64,000 nt of DNA from ZC4RG30 sp963726085. GTDB taxonomy: Bacteria > Pseudomonadota > Gammaproteobacteria > Steroidobacterales > Steroidobacteraceae. Where the stretch lies: the NCBI GenBank assembly GCA_963726085.1, contig CAVSAR010000002.1, positions 310,001 to 374,000 on the forward strand. The letters are read 5' to 3'. Shown piece by piece: positions 53,569-61,215 of this stretch. Every line of letters begins with the position of its first letter. The first letter of the stretch is position 1. Position numbers and translations under genes: made by a program. Below the pieces are notes generated by a model. The model was not told the origin of the DNA, did no database searches, and saw nothing but the letters and a program-made list of their open reading frames with translations.

Positions 53569-55809
53569 ATGCGCGCATGTCCAAAGTCGGTTGCCAGCCT
53601 GTTGACCCTCGCCATGGCGCTGGTCCCAATGGTGGCGGCAACGCAGGAATTGCCCCAGGAAGTTGCAAATCGGCCGCGAATAGGGTTGGTGCTGTCCGGT
53701 GGCGGCGCGCGCGGAGCCGCGCACGTGGGTGTGCTGAAGGTCCTCGAGGAGCTGCATATACCCATTGATGCCATCGCCGGCACCAGCATGGGGGCGGTGG
53801 TCGGTGGGCTCTATGCCAGCGGGATGTCGGCAGAGGAGATCGAACGCCAGTTCGCCAGCGTCGACTGGAAGGATGCTTTCCGCGACCGTCCGCAGCGCCT
53901 GGACCTCAATTTTCGCCGCAAACGCGAGGACCGGCAGTATCCGGTGCAATTTCCCCTGGGGTTCAGCGACGGCGAATTCCAGTTGCCCAGCGGCCTAATC
54001 CAGGGCCAGAAGTTGACGCAGATCCTGCGGCAGCTGACGCTGCCGGTTGCCCTGGTACCTGACTTCGATCACCTGCCGACGCGGTTCCGCGCCGTGGCCA
54101 CGGACCTTGAAACCGGGGACCCGGTGGTGATCGATCGCGGGGACCTGGTCACCGCCCTGCGCGCCAGCGTGTCCGCGCCAGGCATATTCGCGCCCGTCGA
54201 GCGCGACGGACGGTTGCTGGTGGATGGCGGCATTGCCAAGAACCTGCCCGTGGACATTGCGCGCGCCATGGGCGTGGACGTGTTGATCGTTGTGGACGTG
54301 GGGTTTCCACTCTTGACGCGTGAACAGCTGTCCTCGGTGCCCAGCGTGTCGAACCAGATGCTGGCCATCCTGATCAGCCGTGAAAGCGAGAAGCAGCGGG
54401 CCTTGCTCGGGCCGCGCGACATCCTGATCAGCCCGGCGCTGCAACGCTCGTCCTCTTTTGACTTCAGCAAGTTCCCCAAGACGGTGGCGCTGGGCGAGGC
54501 CGCCGGTCGCGAGGCCGCGGCACGGCTGGGTTCGCTGTCGATGAATGCCGAACAGTACGCGCGCTACGTGGCCAGCCGCAGGCCGGGGGCAACTGCGCCA
54601 ACAGTGGCCTTCGTGCGGGTCGACGCCGGGTCCGAGGCCTATGCGGCGCCGGTGGCGGCGCTGTTCGGGGACCTTGCGGGAATGCCGCTGGACACCAAGG
54701 ACCTGCAAAAGCGCGTCAATCGCTACTACGGGCAGGGCGTACTGGAGACACTGGACTACAGGCTCGACGCGCAAGATCCGGCAAGCGGTGCGGGACCCAC
54801 GGGGCTGACCTTTACTGCGCGCCGCAATTCGTGGGGCCCCAACTACCTGCGCTTCGCGCTGCGGCTGCAGGACGACTTCAATGGCAATGCCACCTACGAC
54901 GCCGCGGCGCGAATCGTCATGACCGAGCTCAACAGCCTGGGCGCGGAGTGGACCTGGGACGGACAGATAGGGGTCAGTCCGCACATTGGCACGGAGTTGT
55001 ACCTGCCGTTCTCGCTGCAGCAACGCTGGTTTGTCGCACCACACGCGCTGTTCGAGGTCCAGAACGTGCCCGAGATCCTCAATGAAAAGCCGGTGGGTGA
55101 GCTGCGCGTGCGGTCGTTGACTGTTGGTGCGGACCTGGGGCGCGCGATCAACAACTCAGGCGAGATCCGGCTCGGGGTGGAGCGCGAGGCCGGCAGCTTC
55201 ATCGAGCGGTTCCGCGAGACACCGGCACCGCCCCAGCCGTTCAACACCACGCAGTATTTCCTGCGCTACAGCCTGGACCAACTCGACAGCGTGTCCTTCC
55301 CAAGGCGCGGTGAGGCCCTGGGCCTGGAGTGGCGCGGCCAGCTGGGCGACTTCTCGAAAGACGCCGCCGCCGATGCACTGCGCTTTGACTGGCGCGCGGT
55401 GCATTCCTGGGGGCGCAACACCGGCATCTTCTGGACCACCGCCGGATCCCTCATCGATCCGGGGCCTTCGGATGCGCGAAATTTCTTCCCGCTAGGGGGG
55501 TTCCTCAATCTCTCCGGGCTGCCGGCCGACACATTGAGTGGGCCGCAGCTGGGCATCGTGCGCCTGATCTACATGCGCAAGCTGGGCAATGGCGGGGAGG
55601 GGTTTCTCAATCTGCCCCTGTACGCCGGTGCCTCGTTCGAGACCGGCAATACCTGGCGCTCACGCAGCGACATGGATTTCAGTTCCGCACGCAAGGATTT
55701 CAGCCTGTTCATGGGCGTGGACACGTTCGTGGGGCCGGTGTACTTCGCGTTCGGGTATGACACCCTCGGCAGCACCGCGCTGTTCCTGTCGGTGGGGCGC
55801 GGCTACTGA
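53569..55809 (+). CDS. Patatin-like phospholipase with C-terminal outer-membrane barrel
   Basis: A 746-residue protein with a signal peptide (ending near VAATQ), a patatin domain (about residues 35-240) and a POTRA-like linker leading into a surface-antigen barrel (about 430-746). The lipase residues are visible: oxyanion loop GGGARG, nucleophile serine in GTSMG, and aspartate in DGGI. PlpD-type proteins of this layout are outer-membrane autotransporting phospholipases. ATG 53569 gives a proper signal peptide; an upstream ATG at 53509 does not. It diverges from the TPR gene and is a paralogue of the truncated gene at 2-958. Confidence 0.9.
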   Translation: MRACPKSVASLLTLAMALVPMVAATQELPQEVANRPRIGLVLSGGGARGAAHVGVLKVLEELHIPIDAIAGTSMGAVVGGLYASGMSAEEIERQFASVDWKDAFRDRPQRLDLNFRRKREDRQYPVQFPLGFSDGEFQLPSGLIQGQKLTQILRQLTLPVALVPDFDHLPTRFRAVATDLETGDPVVIDRGDLVTALRASVSAPGIFAPVERDGRLLVDGGIAKNLPVDIARAMGVDVLIVVDVGFPLLTREQLSSVPSVSNQMLAILISRESEKQRALLGPRDILISPALQRSSSFDFSKFPKTVALGEAAGREAAARLGSLSMNAEQYARYVASRRPGATAPTVAFVRVDAGSEAYAAPVAALFGDLAGMPLDTKDLQKRVNRYYGQGVLETLDYRLDAQDPASGAGPTGLTFTARRNSWGPNYLRFALRLQDDFNGNATYDAAARIVMTELNSLGAEWTWDGQIGVSPHIGTELYLPFSLQQRWFVAPHALFEVQNVPEILNEKPVGELRVRSLTVGADLGRAINNSGEIRLGVEREAGSFIERFRETPAPPQPFNTTQYFLRYSLDQLDSVSFPRRGEALGLEWRGQLGDFSKDAAADALRFDWRAVHSWGRNTGIFWTTAGSLIDPGPSDARNFFPLGGFLNLSGLPADTLSGPQLGIVRLIYMRKLGNGGEGFLNLPLYAGASFETGNTWRSRSDMDFSSARKDFSLFMGVDTFVGPVYFAFGYDTLGSTALFLSVGRGY

Positions 55810-55828
55810 GGCCGCGGCAGTAACGCGT

Positions 55829-56101
55829 TCAGGCCAGCCCGCGACTGGCCGCCAGGTTCTCGACCTTGGTGTACAGGTGGGTGGGCGCGTCCTGCGGACG
55901 CGAATACTCGTGCCGGCGCCGCATCTCCTCCAGCGCGACCTCGCGCTCGTCCGCGCTGCGGTACCAGTGCATGCGGTTCCAGTCCGGACCGACTATCTTG
56001 CGAAACGGGTCGTTGGGTCGCAGGCTGACCCTGATGCCGTACGGACGCGGGTATTCGGTGTGGGGTGCGCGCAGGTTGTGCACGGATTGTATGAATGGCA
56101 T
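55829..56101 (-). CDS. Small conserved-looking protein of unknown function
   Basis: A 90-residue protein, basic and aromatic (PRPYGIRVSLRPNDPFRKIVG; DWNRMHWYRSADERE), with no signal or membrane segment. A near-perfect ribosome site AAGGAGG lies 12 bases upstream of ATG 56101, strong evidence for translation. The spacing is slightly long; another ATG at 56109 is out of frame. I do not recognise the family. It is encoded on the strand opposite the patatin gene and converges on it. Confidence 0.6.
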   Translation of the reverse strand: MPFIQSVHNLRAPHTEYPRPYGIRVSLRPNDPFRKIVGPDWNRMHWYRSADEREVALEEMRRRHEYSRPQDAPTHLYTKVENLAASRGLA

Positions 56102-56362
56102 GGCGCCATAATACCTCCTTGAAAACACCGCCGGCCATCTTCGGCCGGGACTGCGTTCGGGGCGCAACGTGGCCAAGGGAATTGCCCCACCTGCTCGCCT
56201 AGGATCACCTCCAGCACTAGTTCGCGAAGAAATCGTACAGTTATCGCCGAACTCGCGAGGCGAGACCCCTTCACCTGCGCGGCGCAGGATATGTTCGATC
56301 CGGCTGGCCTGAGCGGGCCCCTGCCAGTTGCCTTCAAGAGCCCGATTGACATCTGTAGTCCC
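56102..56362 (+). other. Non-coding gap before the toxin-antitoxin operon
   Basis: About 260 bases without a believable gene. It includes the ribosome site of the small gene to the left and, at its right end, TTGACA (56346-56351), a candidate -35 box for the toxin-antitoxin operon. The matching TATAAA at 56366-56371 is only 14 bases further on, which is short. Confidence 0.35.
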
Positions 56363-56384
56363 ATGTATAAACTTGTTGATACAT
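56363..56384. promoter_or_regulatory. mazE operator: Palindromic operator of the MazEF-type operon
   Basis: ATGTAT-(10 bases)-ATACAT is a perfect 6-base inverted repeat overlapping the putative -10 box (TATAAA) and ending 12 bases before the antitoxin ATG. Antitoxins of the AbrB/MazE type bind such palindromes to repress their own operon, so this is the likely autoregulatory site. Confidence 0.65.
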
Positions 56385-56396
56385 AGGAGAGCGAGC

Positions 56397-56651
56397 ATGG
56401 CAAAGAGTGCAACGTTGACTGTTCAGCAGTGGGGCAACAGCCTTGCTGTACGGATTCCTGCGGCCGTGGCTCGGTCGGCCCGATTTAGGGTCGGCCAACC
56501 GGTCGAGGTATCAGCTCAGGATTCGAACATTCTGGTCAAGGCGCTTGGTGAGCCCAAGCTGACGCTCGCGCAGAAGCTAGCGGCATTTGATCCGGATCTG
56601 CACAGTGGTGAGGCTATGACCACCGGACCGATTGGCAACGAGGTGCTCTAG
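56397..56651 (+). CDS. mazE: MazE-type antitoxin (AbrB/SpoVT fold)
   Basis: An 84-residue protein with an N-terminal swapped-hairpin DNA-binding domain (VQQWGNSLAVRIPAAVARSARFRVGQPVEV) and an acidic C-terminal tail (AFDPDLHSGEAM) that would wrap the toxin. This is the standard MazE/PemI layout. The ATG has a GGAGA site. The stop overlaps the toxin start by one base (TAGTG), typical of toxin-antitoxin pairs. Confidence 0.9.
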   Translation: MAKSATLTVQQWGNSLAVRIPAAVARSARFRVGQPVEVSAQDSNILVKALGEPKLTLAQKLAAFDPDLHSGEAMTTGPIGNEVL

Positions 56652-57016
56652 TGGCCACCCGGAAGTCATGGTGCCCCGACCGGCGAGACATGATTTGGAT
56701 TGACTGCAATCCCCAGGCCGGTCGAGAAATGAGAGACGTGCACCCTTTGGTTGTGCTGTCCCCGCGCGAATTCAATGAGAGAACCGGGATCGTGATCGGT
56801 TTGCCGATGACCACTGCCTCTTATAACGACACCAATCCGTTCGCCGTAAAGTTTGCGGGCGCGAAAGGCGCGGCCAGCTTCATCCTCAGCCATCAACCAA
56901 AATCGTTTGATTGGCGAGCAAGAAAGGCAAAGCCGCATCCACTTAGGAAGGTTCCTGAGGATTCATACGCGCGCGCCTGCGAAAGCCTTAACCAGATCAT
57001 TGCGATAGGGTCATAG
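56651..57016 (+). CDS. mazF: MazF-type endoribonuclease toxin
   Basis: A 121-residue PemK/MazF-fold protein: RRDMIWIDCNPQAGREMRDVHPLVVLSP, then GLPMTTASY and LSHQPKSFDWRARKA. The conserved Arg in the RDVHPLVV segment and the Thr-Thr pair in the third strand correspond to the active-site region of MazF enzymes, which cut mRNA at short motifs. It starts with GTG 56651. Expression is tied to the antitoxin by overlap and the shared operator. Confidence 0.9.
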   Translation: MATRKSWCPDRRDMIWIDCNPQAGREMRDVHPLVVLSPREFNERTGIVIGLPMTTASYNDTNPFAVKFAGAKGAASFILSHQPKSFDWRARKAKPHPLRKVPEDSYARACESLNQIIAIGS

Positions 57017-57195
57017 CCGCAGGGAAAATGCTGAAATAACGCGACCCGCAGACAAACCGCTGAAGCAGTCCACGCGTGGCCGCAACGCCGACATCGTCAG
57101 TTGGCCCTGTGGAAGAGCCTGGCGGTTCGTGCAGGGATGGCGGCAAAGGGGTTGCCGCGACTACCGAAACGTTGAGTTTTCGGCGCTCCCACTCC

Positions 57196-57618
57196 CTACG
57201 GCGTGTTCATGTTGCTGACGGCACTGTTGACTCGCGAGCCTCCACCTTGGCCGCTCCCAGGCACGGCTCGAATATTGTTGAGCAGGTCCTGGCCGTTCTG
57301 GCTCAGCTCCGTCATCTCGTCGCGGGTCAGGCAGGTGACTTGCACCCGCGTACGCGAGCCCGTGTCCACTTCCTTGCGGCAATAATATTGCTCGCCGTTC
57401 TTGCTGACCTTGCGATAGCCATTGCCGGCTTTCAGGAAGTGCTCAGGATCGGTGGGTGTGGTTGCGTCTGAGGTTGCCGCCAGGTGCGAGGCAGCTGCCA
57501 GATTGGCTTGCGCGGTGTCGGCGGAAGGCGGTCCGGAGGCCGGACCGGTCGATGCGCAGGCGGCCAGCGCCAGGGCGGCAGAGAACACAAAGAGTTTTCC
57601 GTAGGTTCGGCTACCCAT
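57196..57618 (-). CDS. Small lipoprotein, copy 1 of a tandem paralogous pair
   Basis: A 140-residue predicted lipoprotein: signal peptide with lipobox LAAC (Cys21), then a low-complexity Ala/Ser/Thr region and a conserved core (GNGYRKVSKNGEQYYCRKEVDTGSR; TCLTRDEMTELSQNGQDLLNN) with two cysteines that could form a disulfide. It has an AGGAGG site and a clear -10 box. Function unknown; a cell-envelope or periplasmic role is inferred from the signal. The neighbouring copy 2 shares the whole core. Confidence 0.8.
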   Translation of the reverse strand: MGSRTYGKLFVFSAALALAACASTGPASGPPSADTAQANLAAASHLAATSDATTPTDPEHFLKAGNGYRKVSKNGEQYYCRKEVDTGSRTRVQVTCLTRDEMTELSQNGQDLLNNIRAVPGSGQGGGSRVNSAVSNMNTP

Positions 57619-57646
57619 GTTTCCTCCTGGATTTCCCAGCCCTTCG

Positions 57647-57652
57647 ATTATA
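57647..57652 (-). promoter_or_regulatory. -10 box (TATAAT) for lipoprotein copy 1
   Basis: On the minus strand the sequence reads TGTCACAGTTATAATCGAAGG, with a perfect TATAAT about 30 bases upstream of the start. The copy 2 gene has the same arrangement (TGTCACGTTAATATCCAAGG), so the element was duplicated with the gene. Confidence 0.6.
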
Positions 57653-57843
57653 ACTGTGACACACCCCTATGAGCGTCGGGGCGTTGTGCAATGCACAGGC
57701 CGTGCGGCATCGAGTATACGGCGGCTAGATTATGTCGGCGGGGTGGGGACGTTCCGCTTCGAAGCGCGATCAGGGGCCGCGGGGCGACCCTCAAGCCATG
57801 GGCGGCGGCCGGCTCTGCCAGCTGCGCCGCCTCAAACAAACCT
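57653..57843 (-). other. Intergenic region between lipoprotein copies
   Basis: About 190 bases hold the upstream promoter part of copy 1 and the 3' region of copy 2. No terminator hairpin with a T-run was recognised and no other gene is supported. Confidence 0.3.
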
Positions 57844-58257
57844 CTAATGCGATATGGCGGAGTTGTACGTGCCACCGCTGGGGCCCATGGCGGGCCCTGT
57901 GCCGGGCGTGTTCCTGACACCGTTGAGCAGATCCTGACCGTTCTGGCTCAAAGCCGTCATTTCTGCCTGGGTGAGGCAGGTGGTCTGCGCCTTCACCAGC
58001 GAACCGGTCTCTATTTCCTTGCGGCAATAATATTCCTGGCCGTTCTTGGTGACCTTGCGATAGCCATTGCCAACCTTCAGTGCGTGCTCCTGATTAGTCG
58101 GTGTGGTGGCGTCTGACGTGGCTGCCTGGTGCGAGGCCACCGCCAAGTTGGCTTGCGCCGTGTCGCCGGAAGGCGGCTTTGCCGTATTCGATGCGCAGGC
58201 GGCGAGCGCCAGGGCTGCAGAGAAAATGAAAACTCGTCCGTAGATCTGGCTGCTCAT
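57844..58257 (-). CDS. Small lipoprotein, copy 2 of a tandem paralogous pair
   Basis: A 137-residue paralogue of copy 1 with the same signal and lipobox (LAAC, Cys21) and the same core (GNGYRKVTKNGQEYYCRKEIETGS; TCLTQAEMTALSQNGQDLLNG). The C-terminal tails differ (Gly/Pro/Ser-rich, ending TYNSAISH). The two genes lie in tandem with separate promoters, consistent with local duplication. Function unknown. Confidence 0.8.
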   Translation of the reverse strand: MSSQIYGRVFIFSAALALAACASNTAKPPSGDTAQANLAVASHQAATSDATTPTNQEHALKVGNGYRKVTKNGQEYYCRKEIETGSLVKAQTTCLTQAEMTALSQNGQDLLNGVRNTPGTGPAMGPSGGTYNSAISH

Positions 58258-58284
58258 GATTCCCCCGATATTCCTAGGCCTTGG

Positions 58285-58290
58285 ATATTA
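58285..58290 (-). promoter_or_regulatory. -10 box (TAATAT) for lipoprotein copy 2
   Basis: The minus strand reads TGTCACGTTAATATCCAAGG, matching the copy 1 promoter region in position relative to the start and in the flanking TGTCAC and AAGG. Confidence 0.5.
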
Positions 58291-58421
58291 ACGTGACATC
58301 CAAGGGTTTTGAAGGACAGTAGTCTGGACATTGGGTTGGGCTGATTCCTGTGACGAATCAGGGCCCTGCGTGCTCTGACAACGGCGATCCATGACTAGTT
58401 CCCCGTGACATATCCGGCAAG

Positions 58422-59345
58422 GTGCCTGACTATCTGGCGATGCCGGCGAACCTGCAGATTGCGCTTCTGATCAGCCTTTTTATCGCCGGCCACGTGGCAC
58501 GGCGCGTCGGGTGGCTGCAGCCGCCACATGCCGGCCAAATGCTCAAGCTGGTGGTCAACGTGGGCCTGCCGGCGCTGTTCCTGGCCGATGTCAGCCGCAT
58601 TCCCCTGCGCGCCGACCTGGTCGCATTGCCGGTCTGCGCAGTGCTGATCATCCTGGTAACCATGGGGCTATCACTGCTGGCAGGGCGGGCCCTGAAACTG
58701 CCGCGGCCAGGGCAGGGCGCGCTGACCATCTGCAGCACGTCGATCAACAACGGGTTCCTGTTTCCGTTTGTCATCGCCGCGTGGGGCCAGGTGGGGTTCG
58801 CGCAGCTGGCGTTGTTTGATTTTGGCAATGCCCTGCTGCAGGGGTCGCTGGTGTATGCCGTGGCTGCCGTATACGGCGGGCACGGCACCGGCTTTACGGC
58901 AATACTGCGGCGTGTCTTGAGCTTTCCGCCGCTGTGGGCCCTGGCAGTGGCCCTGGGGCTCAATGTCGGCGGCATTCACCTGCCGCCCATTGTCACCACG
59001 GTGCTGGGAACCGCCGGCCGCGTCATCCTGATGCTGGTGATCGTGGCCCTGGGGGTGCTGTTCGATGCACGATTGATTCGCGACGCGGCCGTGCTCACGA
59101 CACTGGCGCTGCGCATCGTGCTGGGCCTGGCACTGGGACTGCTATGCGTGTGGGTGTTCGACCTGGAAGGACTGACCCGATCGGTAATCCTGCTGGGGTC
59201 CGCGGCCCCGATTGGTTTCAGCGCGGTGGTCATTGCCAACCGCGAGTCCCTGGATCGTGAGCGAGCCGCCAGCGCGGCCTCCATCTCAGTGCTGCTGGCG
59301 CTGGTCTACGTGCCGCTGGCGCTGTGGCTGCTGCCACGCCATTAG
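58422..59345 (+). CDS. AEC-family (auxin efflux carrier type) transporter
   Basis: A 307-residue integral membrane protein with about ten hydrophobic helices and two inverted halves. Typical AEC positions: NVGLPALFLADVSR in helix 2-3, CSTSINNGFLFPF, then APIGFSAVVIAN in the second half. These carriers move small carboxylates or amino acid-like anions with a cation gradient; the substrate here is unknown. Start is either GTG 58422 or ATG 58440; the latter begins right before the first helix. It is monocistronic and converges on the SYLF gene. Confidence 0.82.
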   Translation: MPDYLAMPANLQIALLISLFIAGHVARRVGWLQPPHAGQMLKLVVNVGLPALFLADVSRIPLRADLVALPVCAVLIILVTMGLSLLAGRALKLPRPGQGALTICSTSINNGFLFPFVIAAWGQVGFAQLALFDFGNALLQGSLVYAVAAVYGGHGTGFTAILRRVLSFPPLWALAVALGLNVGGIHLPPIVTTVLGTAGRVILMLVIVALGVLFDARLIRDAAVLTTLALRIVLGLALGLLCVWVFDLEGLTRSVILLGSAAPIGFSAVVIANRESLDRERAASAASISVLLALVYVPLALWLLPRH

Positions 59346-59359
59346 TCGCCGGTCGCGGG

Positions 59360-60166
59360 CTATTTGGATTCCGGCATCGGAAAGGTCTGTGCGGGGGTGG
59401 CGGCTGGATTGGCCGCAGGTGCGGGCGCAGGGGTGCTTGCAGGCGCCGGCGCCGTAGCGCTGGCCTGCACACCCGGCGCTGCCCCTTCGGTGCTGGCGGC
59501 CAGCGCGGCCAGGAAGCGCCGCACGCTGTCGGAGTTGGTGGTCACGGCGCCGCTGATGATGTCCGCGGCCGGCGCGGCGGGCTTGCCGTAGAACCTGCCG
59601 GTGGCGCTGTCACTGACCGTGATGACGGTGCCGTCCAGGGCGAAGCCCGCGAACAGCCCCCGGGCACGCGAATAAGAATAGACCTCTGCCTTGGTACTGA
59701 CGGCCGCTTCACCCTGGCGCCCCACCGGACCGGCCGCCACCGAAGCCCCGGCGCCCAGGGTCAGCGTGCCATGCTCGATGCCCTCGACGCCCTGCTTGGT
59801 GACGAACACCAGCACAATGTCGGTTTCCTGGACGCCCACCTGCCAGCCGAAGCTGCCACCGGTGAGGTCGATGAACAACGGATTGGAAAAACGACCCTGG
59901 CTGTCGCGCACCGACAGCACCCCCGTGCCATGGCGTCCACCCACCAGGAACGCGGCCTTGGTGACGTCGGGAACCACCGCGACGCCATAGGCGCGTTGCA
60001 GCAGCTGACTGGGAATCTGCTGGTCGGGCTCGCCGCGCAACTCATCGAGCACCTGTGCCGCCACCAGCAACTTCGCCTCTTCGCGTGCCTGTGCCTGCGC
60101 TGCGGTGGTGGCGCCCAGCGCCAGTAGTGAGCAGGCCACGGCTGTCAGGAAGCGGGTCGTATGCAT
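59360..60166 (-). CDS. SYLF/Ysc84-domain exported protein
   Basis: A 268-residue protein with a signal peptide (ending AQAQA), a SYLF domain (about 35-200; AYGVAVVPDVTKAAFLVGGRHGTGVLSVR, GGSFGWQVGVQETDIVLVF, LTLGAGASVAAGPVG, EVYSYSRARGLFAGFALDG) and a Pro/Ala-rich disordered tail. SYLF domains bind phospholipids; bacterial members are exported and poorly understood. ATG 60166 is chosen because it starts a proper signal peptide; the longer frame overlaps apbE. It diverges from apbE with 29 bases between. Confidence 0.85.
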   Translation of the reverse strand: MHTTRFLTAVACSLLALGATTAAQAQAREEAKLLVAAQVLDELRGEPDQQIPSQLLQRAYGVAVVPDVTKAAFLVGGRHGTGVLSVRDSQGRFSNPLFIDLTGGSFGWQVGVQETDIVLVFVTKQGVEGIEHGTLTLGAGASVAAGPVGRQGEAAVSTKAEVYSYSRARGLFAGFALDGTVITVSDSATGRFYGKPAAPAADIISGAVTTNSDSVRRFLAALAASTEGAAPGVQASATAPAPASTPAPAPAANPAATPAQTFPMPESK

Positions 60167-60195
60167 GATGGTGGATCCTCCGGTATCGTGCGGCG

Positions 60196-61197
60196 ATGAA
60201 CAAGCCCGCACCGGTGGCAATGCTACGACAGCTGCTGCCCTTTATTGTTGTGCTTTGCGGCATCGCACGTTCAGCGGCCGTTCAGGCCGAATGGCTGTAT
60301 CGCGAAGAACCCATCATGGGCACGCGTTGTGCCGTGGAGCTGTGGGCCACTGATCATGCCAAGGGCGAAGCGGCGATGGAGTCGGTGTTCGCCGACATGC
60401 GCCGCATCGACGTGCTGATGAGCACGTACAAGCCCGATTCGGAGGTCTCGCGTGTCAACGCCGGGGCGGCAAAAGCCCCGGTGGCCATCAGCGTGGAGCT
60501 GTACGACCTGCTGCAGACCGCGCAGGAGTATTCGCGGCTTTCCAACGGCGTGTTCGACATCACCTACGCCAGTGTCGGCTACCTCTATGACTATCGGGCA
60601 CACGTGCATCCGGACAGCGCAGCCATTGCCGCGGCGCTGCCCAGCATCGACTACCGCCAGTTGAAGTTCGACCCGGTGGCGCACACGGTGGCCTTTGGCA
60701 AGCCCGGCATGCGCATCGACCTGGGCGGGATCGCCAAGGGCTATTCAGTGGACCGAGGCATCAACCTGCTCAAGGCACAGGGCATCGACCGGGCCATGGT
60801 CAATGCCGGGGGCGACTCGCGGGTGATGGGCGACCGCTTCGGCAAGCCGTGGGTGATTGGCATCCGCCATCCGGACCACAAGGATCAATACGTGCTGCGC
60901 CTGCCGCTGGAGGACGCCGCGTTTTCGACCTCGGGCGACTACGAGCGTTTCTTCGAGGAAGGCGGTGTGCGCTACCACCACATCCTGGATCCCAAGACTG
61001 GCATGTCGCCGCATGCCGTGCGCAGCGTGACCATCATCGCTTCCAACGCCACCCGCACCGATGGGCTGTCAAAGACGGTGTTCATCCTGGGCCCGGAGAA
61101 GGGCCTGGCGTTCATCAATGGATTGACCGACGCGGACGCCATCGTCATTGCTGCGGATGGCAAGGTCAGCTACTCCAAGGGCCTGCAGCCGCCCTGA
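60196..61197 (+). CDS. apbE: FAD:protein FMN transferase
   Basis: A 333-residue exported enzyme (signal peptide ending VQAEW) that attaches FMN covalently to Thr/Ser of extracytoplasmic proteins. Motifs: MGTRCAVELW, DIGGIAKG-like (here DLGGIAKGYSVDRG), NAGGDSRVMG, and the metal-binding HHILDPKTG followed by DGLSKTVFILG. No NqrBC or Rnf target is in the window. It converges on the DUF3570-DUF4266-TlpA cluster, whose members often co-occur with apbE, so it may flavinylate something in that envelope system; this link is inferred. Confidence 0.92.
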   Translation: MNKPAPVAMLRQLLPFIVVLCGIARSAAVQAEWLYREEPIMGTRCAVELWATDHAKGEAAMESVFADMRRIDVLMSTYKPDSEVSRVNAGAAKAPVAISVELYDLLQTAQEYSRLSNGVFDITYASVGYLYDYRAHVHPDSAAIAAALPSIDYRQLKFDPVAHTVAFGKPGMRIDLGGIAKGYSVDRGINLLKAQGIDRAMVNAGGDSRVMGDRFGKPWVIGIRHPDHKDQYVLRLPLEDAAFSTSGDYERFFEEGGVRYHHILDPKTGMSPHAVRSVTIIASNATRTDGLSKTVFILGPEKGLAFINGLTDADAIVIAADGKVSYSKGLQPP

Positions 61198-61215
61198 TCG
61201 GTCAGAACCGGGACG

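Noticed and set aside
57140..57158. Hairpin GCGGCAA-AGGGG-TTGCCGC downstream of lipoprotein copy 1
   Set aside because: A perfect 7-base stem but no T-run on either side, so I did not call it a terminator.
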